The notes beneath the pieces are model-generated. The model did no database searches. It was given only the letters and a program-made list of their open reading frames with translations, and had not been told where the DNA came from. From Anarhynchus alexandrinus (Eukaryota; Chordata; Aves; Charadriiformes; Charadriidae), in NCBI GenBank assembly GCA_008711295.1, contig VUYV01000216.1:553802-617801 (forward strand): 64,000 nt of DNA, given 5' to 3'. Below, piece after piece: positions 53,090 through 64,000 of this stretch. Position numbers and translations under genes: made by a program. The stretch's first letter is position 1. Each line of letters opens with the position of its first letter.

Positions 53090-56000
53090 TCATATAAATT
53101 ATATTTGATTGACATACTGTATAAATGTGAGGGATCTTTCTAAACAGAGAAAATAGCATTTCTGCTCCCTGGAAATTGAAGCACTTTAAAAAGACCAGGA
53201 CACGTTTTCACTTCATTCCAACATTAAGCGGTTAAAGGTTTCATAGTGGATTTATTATTTATATTGTGGTAGAGCATGAGAACCCAGCCAGGATCAAAGG
53301 CCTCACTGTGGAAAGTCATGTCCACACACAGAACAAAAAGCAAAACAAGTCCCTTCTTCAGATTATTAATGTTTGGTAAACTATGCCAGTGAAGTACTAA
53401 AGAAAGTTATACAAAATTAAATAAACCTGTAAAACTAAAGCACATAAGCTGAGTTGCCTTAAACTCATGGATGCCAGTGTTTGTGCTGTGATTTGATGTA
53501 CTTTTAGTTTATAAGCATTAACTTTACAGCTTTAGCTAATTTTTCTTCACTTTATCATTATCCCTGTAGCACTAAATAGATAATAATAATTATAATCATA
53601 ATCTGGAGCTGAACTGTGCTTGGATCCTGGCACAGCACCACAGAAACGTGGCAGGCAGAGGGGGCATTGAATGCGCCTCCAAACGTTGGACCAGTTCATC
53701 AAGCTGTGAGCTCTGGCTTTTTTGTATGCTTCTGTAATTTCTTTGCGTTGGTGGTAAAAGGCAATTGAGCAGTTCCCTCCTTATCACTGGCTCCGTATTT
53801 CCGCCATGGAGTGGTACCCTCTCCACTATGCCAGGGAGGATGGGGTTTTGGAGAACAGAGCATTCAGCCCCAGTAGAGACTGGGGATATTTCTCCCTGCT
53901 GCAAATGGACACAGGGCCATGCTTGAGGCCATATCAGAGAGCTGGCCTGACTTTAAAATAAAAACCTTGCAAAAAAAGTTATTTTTATTTTAGTTTTTGT
54001 TCTGAAGTCAGACCAGTTGCCTGTGCCAGCTCACGGCGAGGCTGCACAAATACTTGTGTCGTATTGGAAACAAGTCATATGGGAACAATTTAAAAGCCAA
54101 ATATTTCATATTTTGAAGCCATAAAATGCAGCTGTGCTGGAAAACAGATCACTGAATTGAACCAGTTTACAAATAAACCATCCAAAGAGTTATTTTTCAT
54201 CTAGATTACCTCCAAGGTCTGATTTACAGCTGACCCCAGCAGGAACTGCATCAGCACTACCAAAAGGCAAAAACCTGGGGCAGGCAAATGCACAGATGGA
54301 AAAGGAGATGGGGTGTCTGCCATCAAAATCAACTCCTCTGAAACTCGCCTTCGGAAAGCAGACCGCTGTCTCTTAGCCTGTACTGGGCAAGTGTGGTTGT
54401 CCAACTACCTGGAATTAAATGCCAATCTAATTGTGGAAAAGCTCTGTCATAGCTGGAGATGCTGATTTTAACTTAAGCTGATAACGTGGTGAACTTCTAA
54501 CGTCCTTAAACCCATGCATTTCCCCAGCAAAACTGAGGCATCTCTGTTCTTCCCCTGCACTGCAGGCACAAGAGGAGTGACCCCAAACCCCACTCCCTCC
54601 CCACCACGGGCATCCCTGTCCCCTCCGGCACACAGGGCAGGGATGCTGAGAGCCCCTCTGATGGGACGGGATTTATCACCACAGTTTAGGGCACACAAAG
54701 ATAAGCTTTGGCAGCTCCTCCTGTGGCAATATAAGAAATTACTGCCTCCAGCTGTCTGCTTGTTTGGGGGTTACCCTCTGTTGAAAGGAAGCACGTGCCA
54801 GCGTCACGGCTACCTCACTACAAAATCCTCCATTTTAATCTCAGTTGTTCATGAAGGGGGCTTTAACCTCCAACACCGGGTAACTTATGGCAAAGAGGAG
54901 GAGCAAACATCTGGAAATGATAATTTCTTAGGATGACATGCAAAGCTTCACCAGACTGTGCCTGTCAGCATCCTTGTCACACTGGAGTTATTCCAGGCCA
55001 GTGAGGCTCGTTCATGTGAGAGCAACCACAGCAAGACAACTGACCAGATCAGGTCAGTCTCTGACACCTGTACGGAGCTTCCACTGCGTTGCCAGCTCCA
55101 GCATCACCAGCCCACCAGCTTCATCCCATGCTCTCTGACAGGCTAACCAGGGGACATTGGGGTTGTACAGCTCAATTTGAGTAAACCCAAAATCCTACAG
55201 GTGCCCTGTGGGTGGGAGTCATTCCAAGGACAATATGCTGAGTTTTGGCTTGCTGTACTTCTGCATGTTAAACACAGAGATGAGCAGCTCTTTCAGGAGC
55301 TGGTGGGTTTCTCGGGATGTGACATTATTCCTTTGGCCCAGGCTCCTCACGCATCCTGTGGGCTTGATAGGTACCCCGAGCACACGTAACACCAGGTTCG
55401 TACAGTTTGCTTTAGATTAGCAAACACTGCTAGCAGTAACTATACGATCATATTATTGCTAGTTCCACAAGTATTTCCAAAGGAAAAGAATTACCTCCAC
55501 ATTAGGCACACCCTGGTGCATCTATCAGGTACACATACGTGCATGGTACAGACAATTGTAACAGATGTATTGTGCTCTAATATCATGGCTGAGGATAAAT
55601 GAGAAAGTTACCGTGCTGGTAATAGAAGCATATAAGCACAGTAATAAGTAGTACATTAATAATAGTTTCAGGTGTTCAGATACAGAGGGATGAAGACAGT
55701 GAAGGCTGATTAGATAGATAATAATCTGAGATTTTTCTTTGACACATTGATTTACTGTCTTGCCTACCTTCCTGAAACATTAATAGAGCTCTGAAGTTCT
55801 CCACAGCCTCACGTGCACAATAATCACTTCTCTCATAAAGCACTTGCCTTTAAAAAAACCCCAAATTTTAATGCATACAAAAGTAAATAGCATTAGTCTA
55901 GGAATGTGCAATAACAATAAAAAATCCCGCATTAACCTCTTTATTATCAACACCTGGAATTGCTGGGTATGAACAGCCCCTTTTCCCTGGGAAGTGTTGC

Positions 56001-56884
56001 AGTGGGGCTGCAGCAGGTGAGACGAATCCTGCGGGATTCTGAGCGGGACCCCGGCTCCCCCAGCTGCCCCCCGCCTGTGCAGCCTTCCTGTGTGCAGACG
56101 CTTTAACGGCACCGTTGGATTCGAGCAGATCAATGATCCACAAACTAAAAATACACTGAGTCGAGGCCTTGAAATAATAGACAGTAATGTTCTCAAAGGA
56201 GCCATTAGATACTATTGAGTAAATGATACTAATTTGGGGGGGGGGTGGGTAAAAAAAGTACGTAATTGTATATTTACAAGATTGCGAGCTCTTATACTCT
56301 ATTCTGATGGCTCCCCTCCACATGTTTCCAACTTCATCCCACCAGAACTACCCATCACCTCCCGCTGCAGCCATGCCACCTACAAATAGCTACAGATGTT
56401 GTCTGCGCAGGGCAGGTTTTACCTTAGTAAGCATAAGGTTCACTGGTTGTAAGAGACAAACAAGTTAACAAAGTGGGTTTTTTAAGTAATGAGGAAGCAG
56501 AGGGCCTGGACAAACAACTTTGTCACCTTTTCTAACTATCACGAAACACCCTGCTGGGACAGCACTGGGTTGTGAAATGATGGGTTTTTCTATGGCCTTT
56601 GCAGTATGATTTCTGTGGAAAACAACGACGCCCTTCTAATTCTTCAACCTTCAGCTTCCTTTGCTGTTTAACAATTATAGTCATCATGGCAACTTCACAC
56701 TGTCGACCGGGAGTGGGTGAGCTTGCTAATGTACTGAGGGACTTTGGATCTTTGGAGCAGAGTATTTTCAATAACATTTTTCACTTTTTCAAAGTGTCAC
56801 ATAAGTTACAATTGCTTGCAAGCAAGGACAGAAGGGATACATCTTCCCAGACAGTGGTAAAAGACGAATAAAATACATCCCATT

Positions 56885-56910
56885 AAAAAAAAAGAAAAAG
56901 AAAAAAAAAG
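56885..56910 (+). repeat. A-rich tract downstream of an AATAAA
   Basis: A run of A with three G interruptions, preceded about 13 bases upstream by AATAAA (about 56867-56872). The pair resembles the tail of a processed retrocopy, but there is no recognisable source gene and no flanking duplication that I can see. It may simply be a microsatellite. Confidence 0.6.
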
Positions 56911-58316
56911 TTTTAACAATCTTCAAAAAATATGCCTGAGAAAGCAAAACAATAAAACATTTGATCCATTCTGGGTCAGGACCTCTTTGTCTGTGAAGAG
57001 GCAGTGTGAATTATTAAAGCCTGGGGTCGGCAGCAGCCCTGTTAATGTGACGCTGAGAGAGAGCCTTCTCTACCCTCACCTTCAATAGGGAGAGACACAA
57101 GAGAGAGGCAGTTCCACTTTCTTTCCATTATTATTTTGGTAATACAGAATAATCCCTGATTGGCTGTGTTAGCAATACTCTTCCTTCCCTTACAGAGGTA
57201 ATATTGCTGCCACAGCTCATCTCTTCTGGAGCGGAGCGAGCCCTGGTGGACAGCGATGTTTTTCTCACCAGCTCTCTCTCACGTCTGTCACCCAGCTGCA
57301 GGTGGGGATGTCACCACCAGGCTCAGGGGACAGCCCGCAGCCCCATCAGGCATTTTCCTCCGCCTCTAACTTCCCTTCAAGGCTGTCTTCATAGAAAGAA
57401 AACGGGAAGAAAAAATTAAAATTCTGGTCTGCCACTTTTATCCAGACTCTATTTTCTTGACTAACGCATAGTCTTAGTAAATTCAGAGGGGGTTCTTGTG
57501 GCATGTATCGCAGCACATTTACAGCATACTTAAGATGAGACTTTCCTCCAAGACTCCTGAAATACTCCTGCACAACCCTCTCCGGTAAGGACAGATGGCT
57601 GCATTCAGAGCTGCATTGAAATGAGAGAATTTCCACAAGCATAAAACTGAAATAGTGTAATGGGAAATCAGAATCTCAGTGTACACCATATTGGTAGTTT
57701 TATTTCTGAATCGCTATGCTTTTTGGGGAGAGGGGCATTAGACCTTAATTTTGATGCACTGCTAAATGAATTCCTTGCATTTTTAGCTTACAAATCACTC
57801 AAAAGTTGCATTTTTGCCTGCTAAAGGTGACAGTTTCTACAGGAACCCATGGCATTTCCCCACTTCCTTTTCTACCTGTCAACTTCTAAGAAAGAGCATA
57901 GAATGACCCTATTTTTTTTTTTTTTTAAATCAAATGTATTTTATGTCTTTGCTGTTCTGGGTTTTATTGTGATGGGTGGGTGGGCGAAACTTTAAGGATA
58001 TCTTTTATCATTTCTGAGAAATGTGATAAGAGGCAGACCAGACGCCTTCAAGGCAGTGCTAATGCAAGGGTGACTAATGAATGAGCATGAAAAACGGACA
58101 CTTGTCAGCCAGGAATTAGATGTAAACCAGAAACGAACAGAACAATGCAGCATTACTGTCAGAGAAAGATGGATCTCTGCCCTTGGTAGACCTTAAAGAC
58201 TCTGTGCTCCTTCTAGTAACTCCAACGTCAACTTTCTTTATAACAAACAATTCAAAAAATGAGCAAGCATTAAGAGCACAGAAAGAAAAAACACATTATT
58301 TTCTATCCAACTTTCA

Positions 58317-58350
58317 CACAGAATCACAGAATGGTAGGGGTTGGAACGGA
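58317..58350 (-). mobile_element. CR1 3'-end remnant
   Basis: The plus strand reads CACAGAATCACAGAATGG followed by GGTTGGAACGGACC, which is the reverse complement of the CR1 3' terminus. Only about 35 bases are recognisable, with mismatches to the element at 61.25 kb, so it is an old, very short remnant in minus orientation. Confidence 0.75.
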
Positions 58351-59255
58351 CCATATTAACTATGGCCATTGAGAGAAGTACGTTTGGTGTGTGCCTTCAG
58401 AGAAATAAGGTTTTAAGAATGTAGAAAGACCTTCACAAGAAGTACATATTTCCATATAGAAGATAGCTTGCTTTATATGGGTAAGCATATACAGTCATCC
58501 ATATAAAACCAAACAGCTCATAAGCAAAAAATGCAATTAAAACACCAGATAAAAAACGGAATATGGCTTGGTATTATTTTATCCATTATTAGAGGATCAA
58601 TAGGTAGCCAAGCTCTCCACTTCAAGTCTACGTCCTACCATTGAGAGTGTTCTCAAGAGGCAAGGTTCAATGCTGTTTTAATTCTACCTAGCCTACTGAG
58701 AAATACCCAAACAGAAAAATACCTGTGTAAAAAGAGTGGGAAAATGCCACTGATGTTCTACAAAATGGAAGAGGATCCACATGCTTGCAAAAACACATCT
58801 CACTGCATTTATTCCCAAACTTGGATGACCGATGCTGAGTTAGAGAAATACGACTAATATTGTAAAACTGACCCATTCCTCTTCCATCACTGTCCACGAT
58901 GCAGGTGGAGTTAAGAGACGCCTTTTTCTGCAAAAAAGGCATTAGAGAGTGAATTGCAATTCTAAGTGTAAGAAACCATGTACTATCAGGCATGCTTTGG
59001 CCTCACTTTTCTGTTCACAGCTGAGTCTTGTGTGGGGCGCAATCACACTGGTGGGTAAGTAATGGAAAGGTTAGGTACAAAAAAACCTTTTTTTTCATTT
59101 TGTCCTTGTGTGGTTCCAGCTCTCTGTTATTAATTAGCTTAAATGAGATTTCCACTGAAACAGTCACAGGAGTGTCATCAGTCTGTAGCCCTGGGGATCC
59201 CTCTGAAGCCTCTATCAACTGCTGCTGTAAGTGTGGCGCCTCACCCTGCGGCAGA

Positions 59256-59326
59256 GGAGTTGGACTAGATGATCTCTAGAGGTCCCTTCCAACTCTGAAA
59301 ATTCTGTGATTCCATGATTCTTTGAT
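59256..59326 (+). mobile_element. CR1 3'-end fragment
   Basis: The plus strand reads GTTGGACTAGATGATCTC, then AGGTCCCTTCCAACTCTG, and ends with ATTCTGTGATTCCATGATTC. This is the CR1 3' untranslated end with its terminal ATTCTRTGA repeats, so the element is in plus orientation. The 5' part is missing, as usual for CR1. It has several differences from the copy at 61.25 kb and is older. Confidence 0.85.
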
Positions 59327-61252
59327 CCCTGGCTGCATCAGCTGCACGCTGGTTGCTGATCAAAGCCTCCTGCCCTCCTTCGGCGCGCTGCCTCTCAGGG
59401 GATGAGACTGTGGTAGGACAGGGCTGCGCTCTCAGCTGGCCCACGCATCAATGGCTGGAGCCAAGGACAGAGGAAATAACTCAACACCTTGAAACCCCGT
59501 CTTAATGCTCCATACACAACTCTGTCCCACTCTTTCCTTCTCTGGAAGGGCTGTTTCACATCTGGCCGGCCCTAAGGACAAATGCCGTGGCACCATGAGG
59601 CTGCCCCAGCCACCTTCTCAGCCTGGAGAGGAACATCAGGGATGGTGGAGCTTCCCCCTTTCCAAAGATGCCTGGCAGCCCACAGCTTGGGCTGAGCTTG
59701 TCCAGATCCCTCCACTGGCCCAGGGAGGCCTCGGGCTGCCATCCCACCCAGCCAAGAATCCACATCAGCTTTGGTCACCAAGCAGCTGATGGGGACTGAG
59801 GCAGACTTTTTGGAAGTGCACAACATGTTTTGGGGACACAGGCTGCTACCTCGCTGACCTGAGGTATTGAAGGAGGTGATGAACACCCAGGCTACAACCT
59901 GCAAGATGCTTTGCCGGAGCCCAGGACCTTCTCTCCTCTTTTGTTCCCTACGTATTTACAGCCTGAGCAAATGGGAGGTGCACACCTGCCAGCCCCGCAT
60001 TCTGTCGATGGCACCTTCAGCCAGCTGGGGACAATGCTGCACCATGACGACTCCTCGGAGCCTCACCACCTGCACGCCTACAGAAAAAACATTTTTTCCC
60101 CCTTCTCTCTTCAGCTCTAAGCTAGTTCAGCCAGGTGCTGGTCAGACAAAACACCCTTCTGCAACAGCTTCCTCGTGGGCTATGCTTATAATGAAGAACG
60201 ACCCACTCAACACATTTGGTAATGATACAACTATAAAAAATACAAGCAAACAAACTTTATCAAGAATTCACTGAGCAGATGGGGTCCCAGGTGTACATCA
60301 ATCGCACTGTTCTCCTCCTCTTATATTTTCACTTAATAGTTTGATATTTCTTGTTTTTCTTTTTAAGCTTACACTGCAAACTAACTTATAAACTTAATTT
60401 TATTCACTATTTTATTTGGTGATTGAAGATGGAATCCAAAGTTCTTGTTTTTTAAATAAATCTAAACGTAAAGTTCAAATGACCTAACCTCAACAGGTGC
60501 CTTTCTAGATGACAGATACACTGAAGGCACTAAAGAAGACATTAGAAACACCAAGTGCACATTGCAATTCATATGTAGAATTGAATTTGCAACACACTGA
60601 AACACTAAAACTGAAAATAATTCATATAAATGTGGTATTTTGTTGTTGTTCTGATGCGCTAATCTGACTCACACAGCTGTCAGGTCACTACCAAAATACA
60701 CACAAAATTTTGTTAACTTCCTGACTGCATCTATGTGTCACCACCAGGCACTAAGCAGACTCTACTGAAAGATGATCATTTCTTAGACCTGACAGGGTAG
60801 GTAGGATATTCTCAAGGCTCCTACTGAGGGATTAAATTCATATAAATTCAGTAAAGGGGTTTCCTTTTGTCTTTTAAGAAATGCTAACAGTGAAGTCAAG
60901 TCCATCTTAATTTATAAAGTCTTAGCTCTTTATTCCAAAGCAACGTGGTATGTATTTATTGCTTTTGCAACTGCATCTGTAAGTTTGGGAGTCTGTCAAG
61001 CCTGCTGACTTGGGAAGCGGTACAGAAACATGCCTATCAGGAGCAAAAGCAGAGCGGTAGTATCAAATATGTTAAATGCTCAGTTAACTTCTCTGCTGCC
61101 CTTTCTGTGATCTGCCGTTCTCCCTTCAGTAATCTCAGCTCAAGACCACGTGCCTCAGTTATCTCTTTATTAACTACAAGCAGCAGATATCAATTAGTAG
61201 GAACTTAAATGGTACACAAGGAAGGAATTAACGTCCTATCTCTGCTAACTCT

Positions 61253-62005
61253 CATAGAATCATAGAATGGTTTAGGTTGGAAGGGACCTTGAAGATCATC
61301 GAGTTCCAACCCCCCTGCCATAGGCAGGGACACCTCCCACTAGACCAGGTTGCCCAAGGCCACGTCCAGCCTGGCCTTGAACACCTCCAGGGATGGGGCC
61401 TCAACAACTTCTCTGGGCAACCTGTTCCAGTGCCTTACCACCCTCAAAGTGAAAAACTTCCTCCTAATGTTCAATCTAAACCTGCCCTCTTTCAGTTTAA
61501 AGCCATTCCCCCTCGTCCTATCACTACATGCCCTAGTAAAAAGTCCTTCTCCAGCTCTCCTGTAGGCCCCCTTTAGGTACTGGAAGGCCGCAATAAGATT
61601 TCCCTGGAGCCTTCTCTTCTCCAGGCTGAACAGCCCCAACTCTTTCAGCCTCTCCTCATAGGAGAGGTGCTCCAGCCCTCGGATCATCCTCGTGGCTCTC
61701 CTCTGGACACGCTCCAGCAGGTCCCTGTCCTTCTTATGTTGGGGACTCCGGAGCTGGATGCAGTACTCCAGGTGGGGTCTCACGAGAGTGGAGCAGAGGG
61801 GCAGAATCACCTCCCTCGCCCTGCTGGCCACACTTCTTTTGATGCAGCCCAGGATGCGGTTGGCCTTCTGGGCTGCGATCGCACATTGCTGGCTCATGTT
61901 GAGCTTCTCGTCGATCAGCACACCCAGGTCCTTCTCCCCAGGGCTGCTCTCCAGCCATTCCCCACCGAGCCTGTATTTGTGCTTGGGATTGCCCTGACCC
62001 AGGTG
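61253..62005 (-). mobile_element. 5'-truncated CR1 LINE
   Basis: A non-LTR retrotransposon copy of about 750 bases in minus orientation. Its 3' end shows as CATAGAATCATAGAATGG at 61253-61270, the reverse complement of the CR1 terminal octamer repeat. The 3' untranslated part is short (61253-61339) and the rest is the C-terminal part of ORF2, open throughout. At the high-coordinate end recognisable CR1 sequence stops near 62005, just after GACCCAGGTG on the plus strand; the next bases differ from CR1. CR1 makes short or no target duplications and none is obvious. The intact frame suggests a fairly young insertion. Confidence 0.93.
61340..62005 (-). pseudogene. CR1 ORF2 C-terminal fragment (reverse transcriptase tail)
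   Basis: An uninterrupted 221-codon segment on the minus strand, starting inside the ORF at [13 protein letters not shown] and ending LDVALGNLV then stop. It includes [32 protein letters not shown] and [17 protein letters not shown], which are typical of the part of CR1 ORF2 after the reverse transcriptase catalytic core. The endonuclease domain and the catalytic YXDD box are absent because of 5' truncation, so no active enzyme can be made. The first in-frame candidate starts have no promoter that I can see. Confidence 0.92.
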
Positions 62006-64000
62006 TATAGAACTCTCTCATACACACTTACCAAACTACACAAAACACATTTGGGGGTTATTTTTTAATACCGCACATCCTGGACATACCTTCCGATTAA
62101 AACTTTCCAGCGATGTCCTTCCCAGCTCACTCGCATTATCTCGACATCCACCCAACCCTGTATCTATTGCAATGTGCTGTAAGGCTTTGGTGGCTACATG
62201 AACATGTCCTTACAGCGTTGCTTGGATTAGGTGTGTGAAGAGAGGGAAGAAAGGCACTGCAGCAACGCAACGCGGAGCATGGTACTAAAAGGTGAGATAA
62301 CCCAGTGTCAGTAAAGAATTTGTGACTTTTTTTTTCATATCGGTTTCTTTGTACGACTGCATACCCCTTGTAAGTGGAGATAAACCGTCAGGTGAACGAG
62401 TCTACTTTCTGTACTGCATTTATCTTATCAGTATACAGTATCTGACATGCATATATTAGCTACATTCCTTTGAAAAAATGTCTGGGGGGAAAAAAGGCTT
62501 TTAGATAAGTATGTAGGAAACTAATATCAAATTATACAAAAGATTAACAAGCGCAGTTCCTTACTACATCACGGCTTTTTAAAATGATTTTTTTTTTTTT
62601 TTAATTCTGCCTTTAGGTAATGAATATAGGAAAAGAAGACCATATTCACATTCATTTGGCCAAAAAAGATCAGGTAAAAGAAATTATGGAGAAAGCTGCT
62701 ATTTTCCCATAGGTTTTCAACAAATCCAAAATCAGGCAGCAGATTTAGGGCTATATTTTCTCAAGGACAGCCTGGGTTAACATCATGAAGTCAGTGAGGC
62801 TACAGCAACACCAAACTGGAGCAAATGAAAAGTGAGGCTGCTTTACGCACATGGGCTCAGAGCAATTTGTCTTAGCCGACCCTTTATTATCTGATCTAAA
62901 AATTAGGTCAAATCCTGCAGCTATTGTTCAGTCTTTATCAGATGTATTTTCCAGTGGGTTTAACTCTACTCTCGGTTACACAGGCTCAGACCTCATTCAT
63001 TCTTTTAACAGGAATTTTGCCCTGTTAGGTTTTATCTGTTCAGTGACATCAGTCTTGTTACATAAAACTCACATTAAAATTTTATATTGGGCTTGAGTTT
63101 TTTTCAGCCAAAGATAAAGCTACCCAAACCCCCTCCTTCCTCCCTCCAGAAAAGTAACATTTTTTTAATTGAGCAGAAAAAACGTATCAAAACATATTAG
63201 TGACTCCTAGTGCTCCTGAAAGGATGTGCCTAGAATAAATAAGAAATGTGTGAATAAATAGAAAGTGCATTTTAGCACTTTCATAGGCCAATATCTCAGA
63301 AAAATTATATCCTTCCAGCTCCACCAAGACACACATTAGGTGTCCCTGCTTTGTTAGTTACTGAGATATCTACAACGGCAAAGTGAAAATTAATCCCAAC
63401 AAATCTGCTATTTTAAGAGGTTGAAATGCTCAGCTCTGTTCTCACGGGGAGACCAATGCCTCAGGAAGATGAATCCCATGAAATAGGAAAGAAGCAGAAA
63501 ATAATGATGTTTCTATCACCTATTGTTCCTCCTCCTTTTCAGAAACAGCCTGCACTGAAGGGAGTGATTTCCCACCATACTCATCATCCAAGAGTGTAAC
63601 GACGAGATGCCGTTAAATGCCCTGAACACTTAGAGAAGCCAGGATGTTGGCTTTAGACTCAGGCTCTTTTCCTGTTTATATTGCTAGCATGGGCAGCCTT
63701 TGAAAACCAGCAGCATCTTCACTCCGTATTTATAGATTACTCCCTTCCTGAATAACTGAAGCTCTTGGCCGGAGCGATGTTGCAATTGATTTTCACAGAG
63801 AACTTTCATTGACTAGGTTGTTATGTACTTTCTGACACATGCCTGACCCTGCATTAAACAAATACAAGCCGTTTTTCCAGGATGCACATTTTTCACACTT
63901 TCAAATTACTTTTCAGTTAATTCTATTACACGCTCAGTGAACAGAGATGTTGAATGCTATTTTTTTTTGTTTGTTTTAATGGAGTGCAGCTCCAGCCCTT

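Noticed and set aside
54514..54936. 140-codon plus-strand open frame
   Set aside because: No family resemblance, no splice or promoter context, and overlapping frames on the other strand. Consistent with chance.

Overview
The window is vertebrate nuclear DNA, almost certainly from a bird. It holds one protein-coding gene on the minus strand, with long introns and classical GT-AG splice sites. It also holds several copies of CR1, the LINE typical of avian genomes, including one with an uninterrupted stretch of ORF2 coding sequence at 61.25-62.0 kb. There are no operons, rRNA, tRNA or CRISPR arrays. I cannot name the species.

The gene is UNC5C, a netrin receptor of the UNC5 family. Ten consecutive internal exons lie in the window, read from high to low coordinate: second Ig domain (52940-53043 and 40737-40917), first thrombospondin type 1 repeat (38463-38630), second repeat (37032-37196), transmembrane exon with the juxtamembrane caspase-type site (21747-21938), cytoplasmic linker (20139-20483), ZU5 domain (17225-17312, 7874-8042 and part of 5271-5504), and start of the UPA domain (172-321). 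They join in one open frame of about 599 residues with matching phases at every junction. The signal peptide and first Ig exons lie beyond the high-coordinate end, and the rest of UPA and the death domain beyond the low-coordinate end.

The rest is intron. The largest introns are 8043-17224, 21939-37031, 40918-52939 and the incomplete 53044-64000. They contain microsatellites at 6.5, 8.9, 14.0, 15.6 and 35.1 kb, an apparently ancient LINE fossil near 13.6 kb, and CR1 pieces at 47.3, 58.3, 59.3 and 61.3-62.0 kb. A single N at 47366 sits between a broken CR1 fragment and an exact second copy of 33 bases of flanking sequence. This looks like an assembly join, possibly between a CR1-containing allele and an empty allele.

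I found no new biological system. The points most worth checking are the N/CR1 junction, the run of four frame-neutral exons (one carries both the membrane span and the caspase-type site, so skipping it would give a soluble receptor), and weak donor sites at two or three exons.
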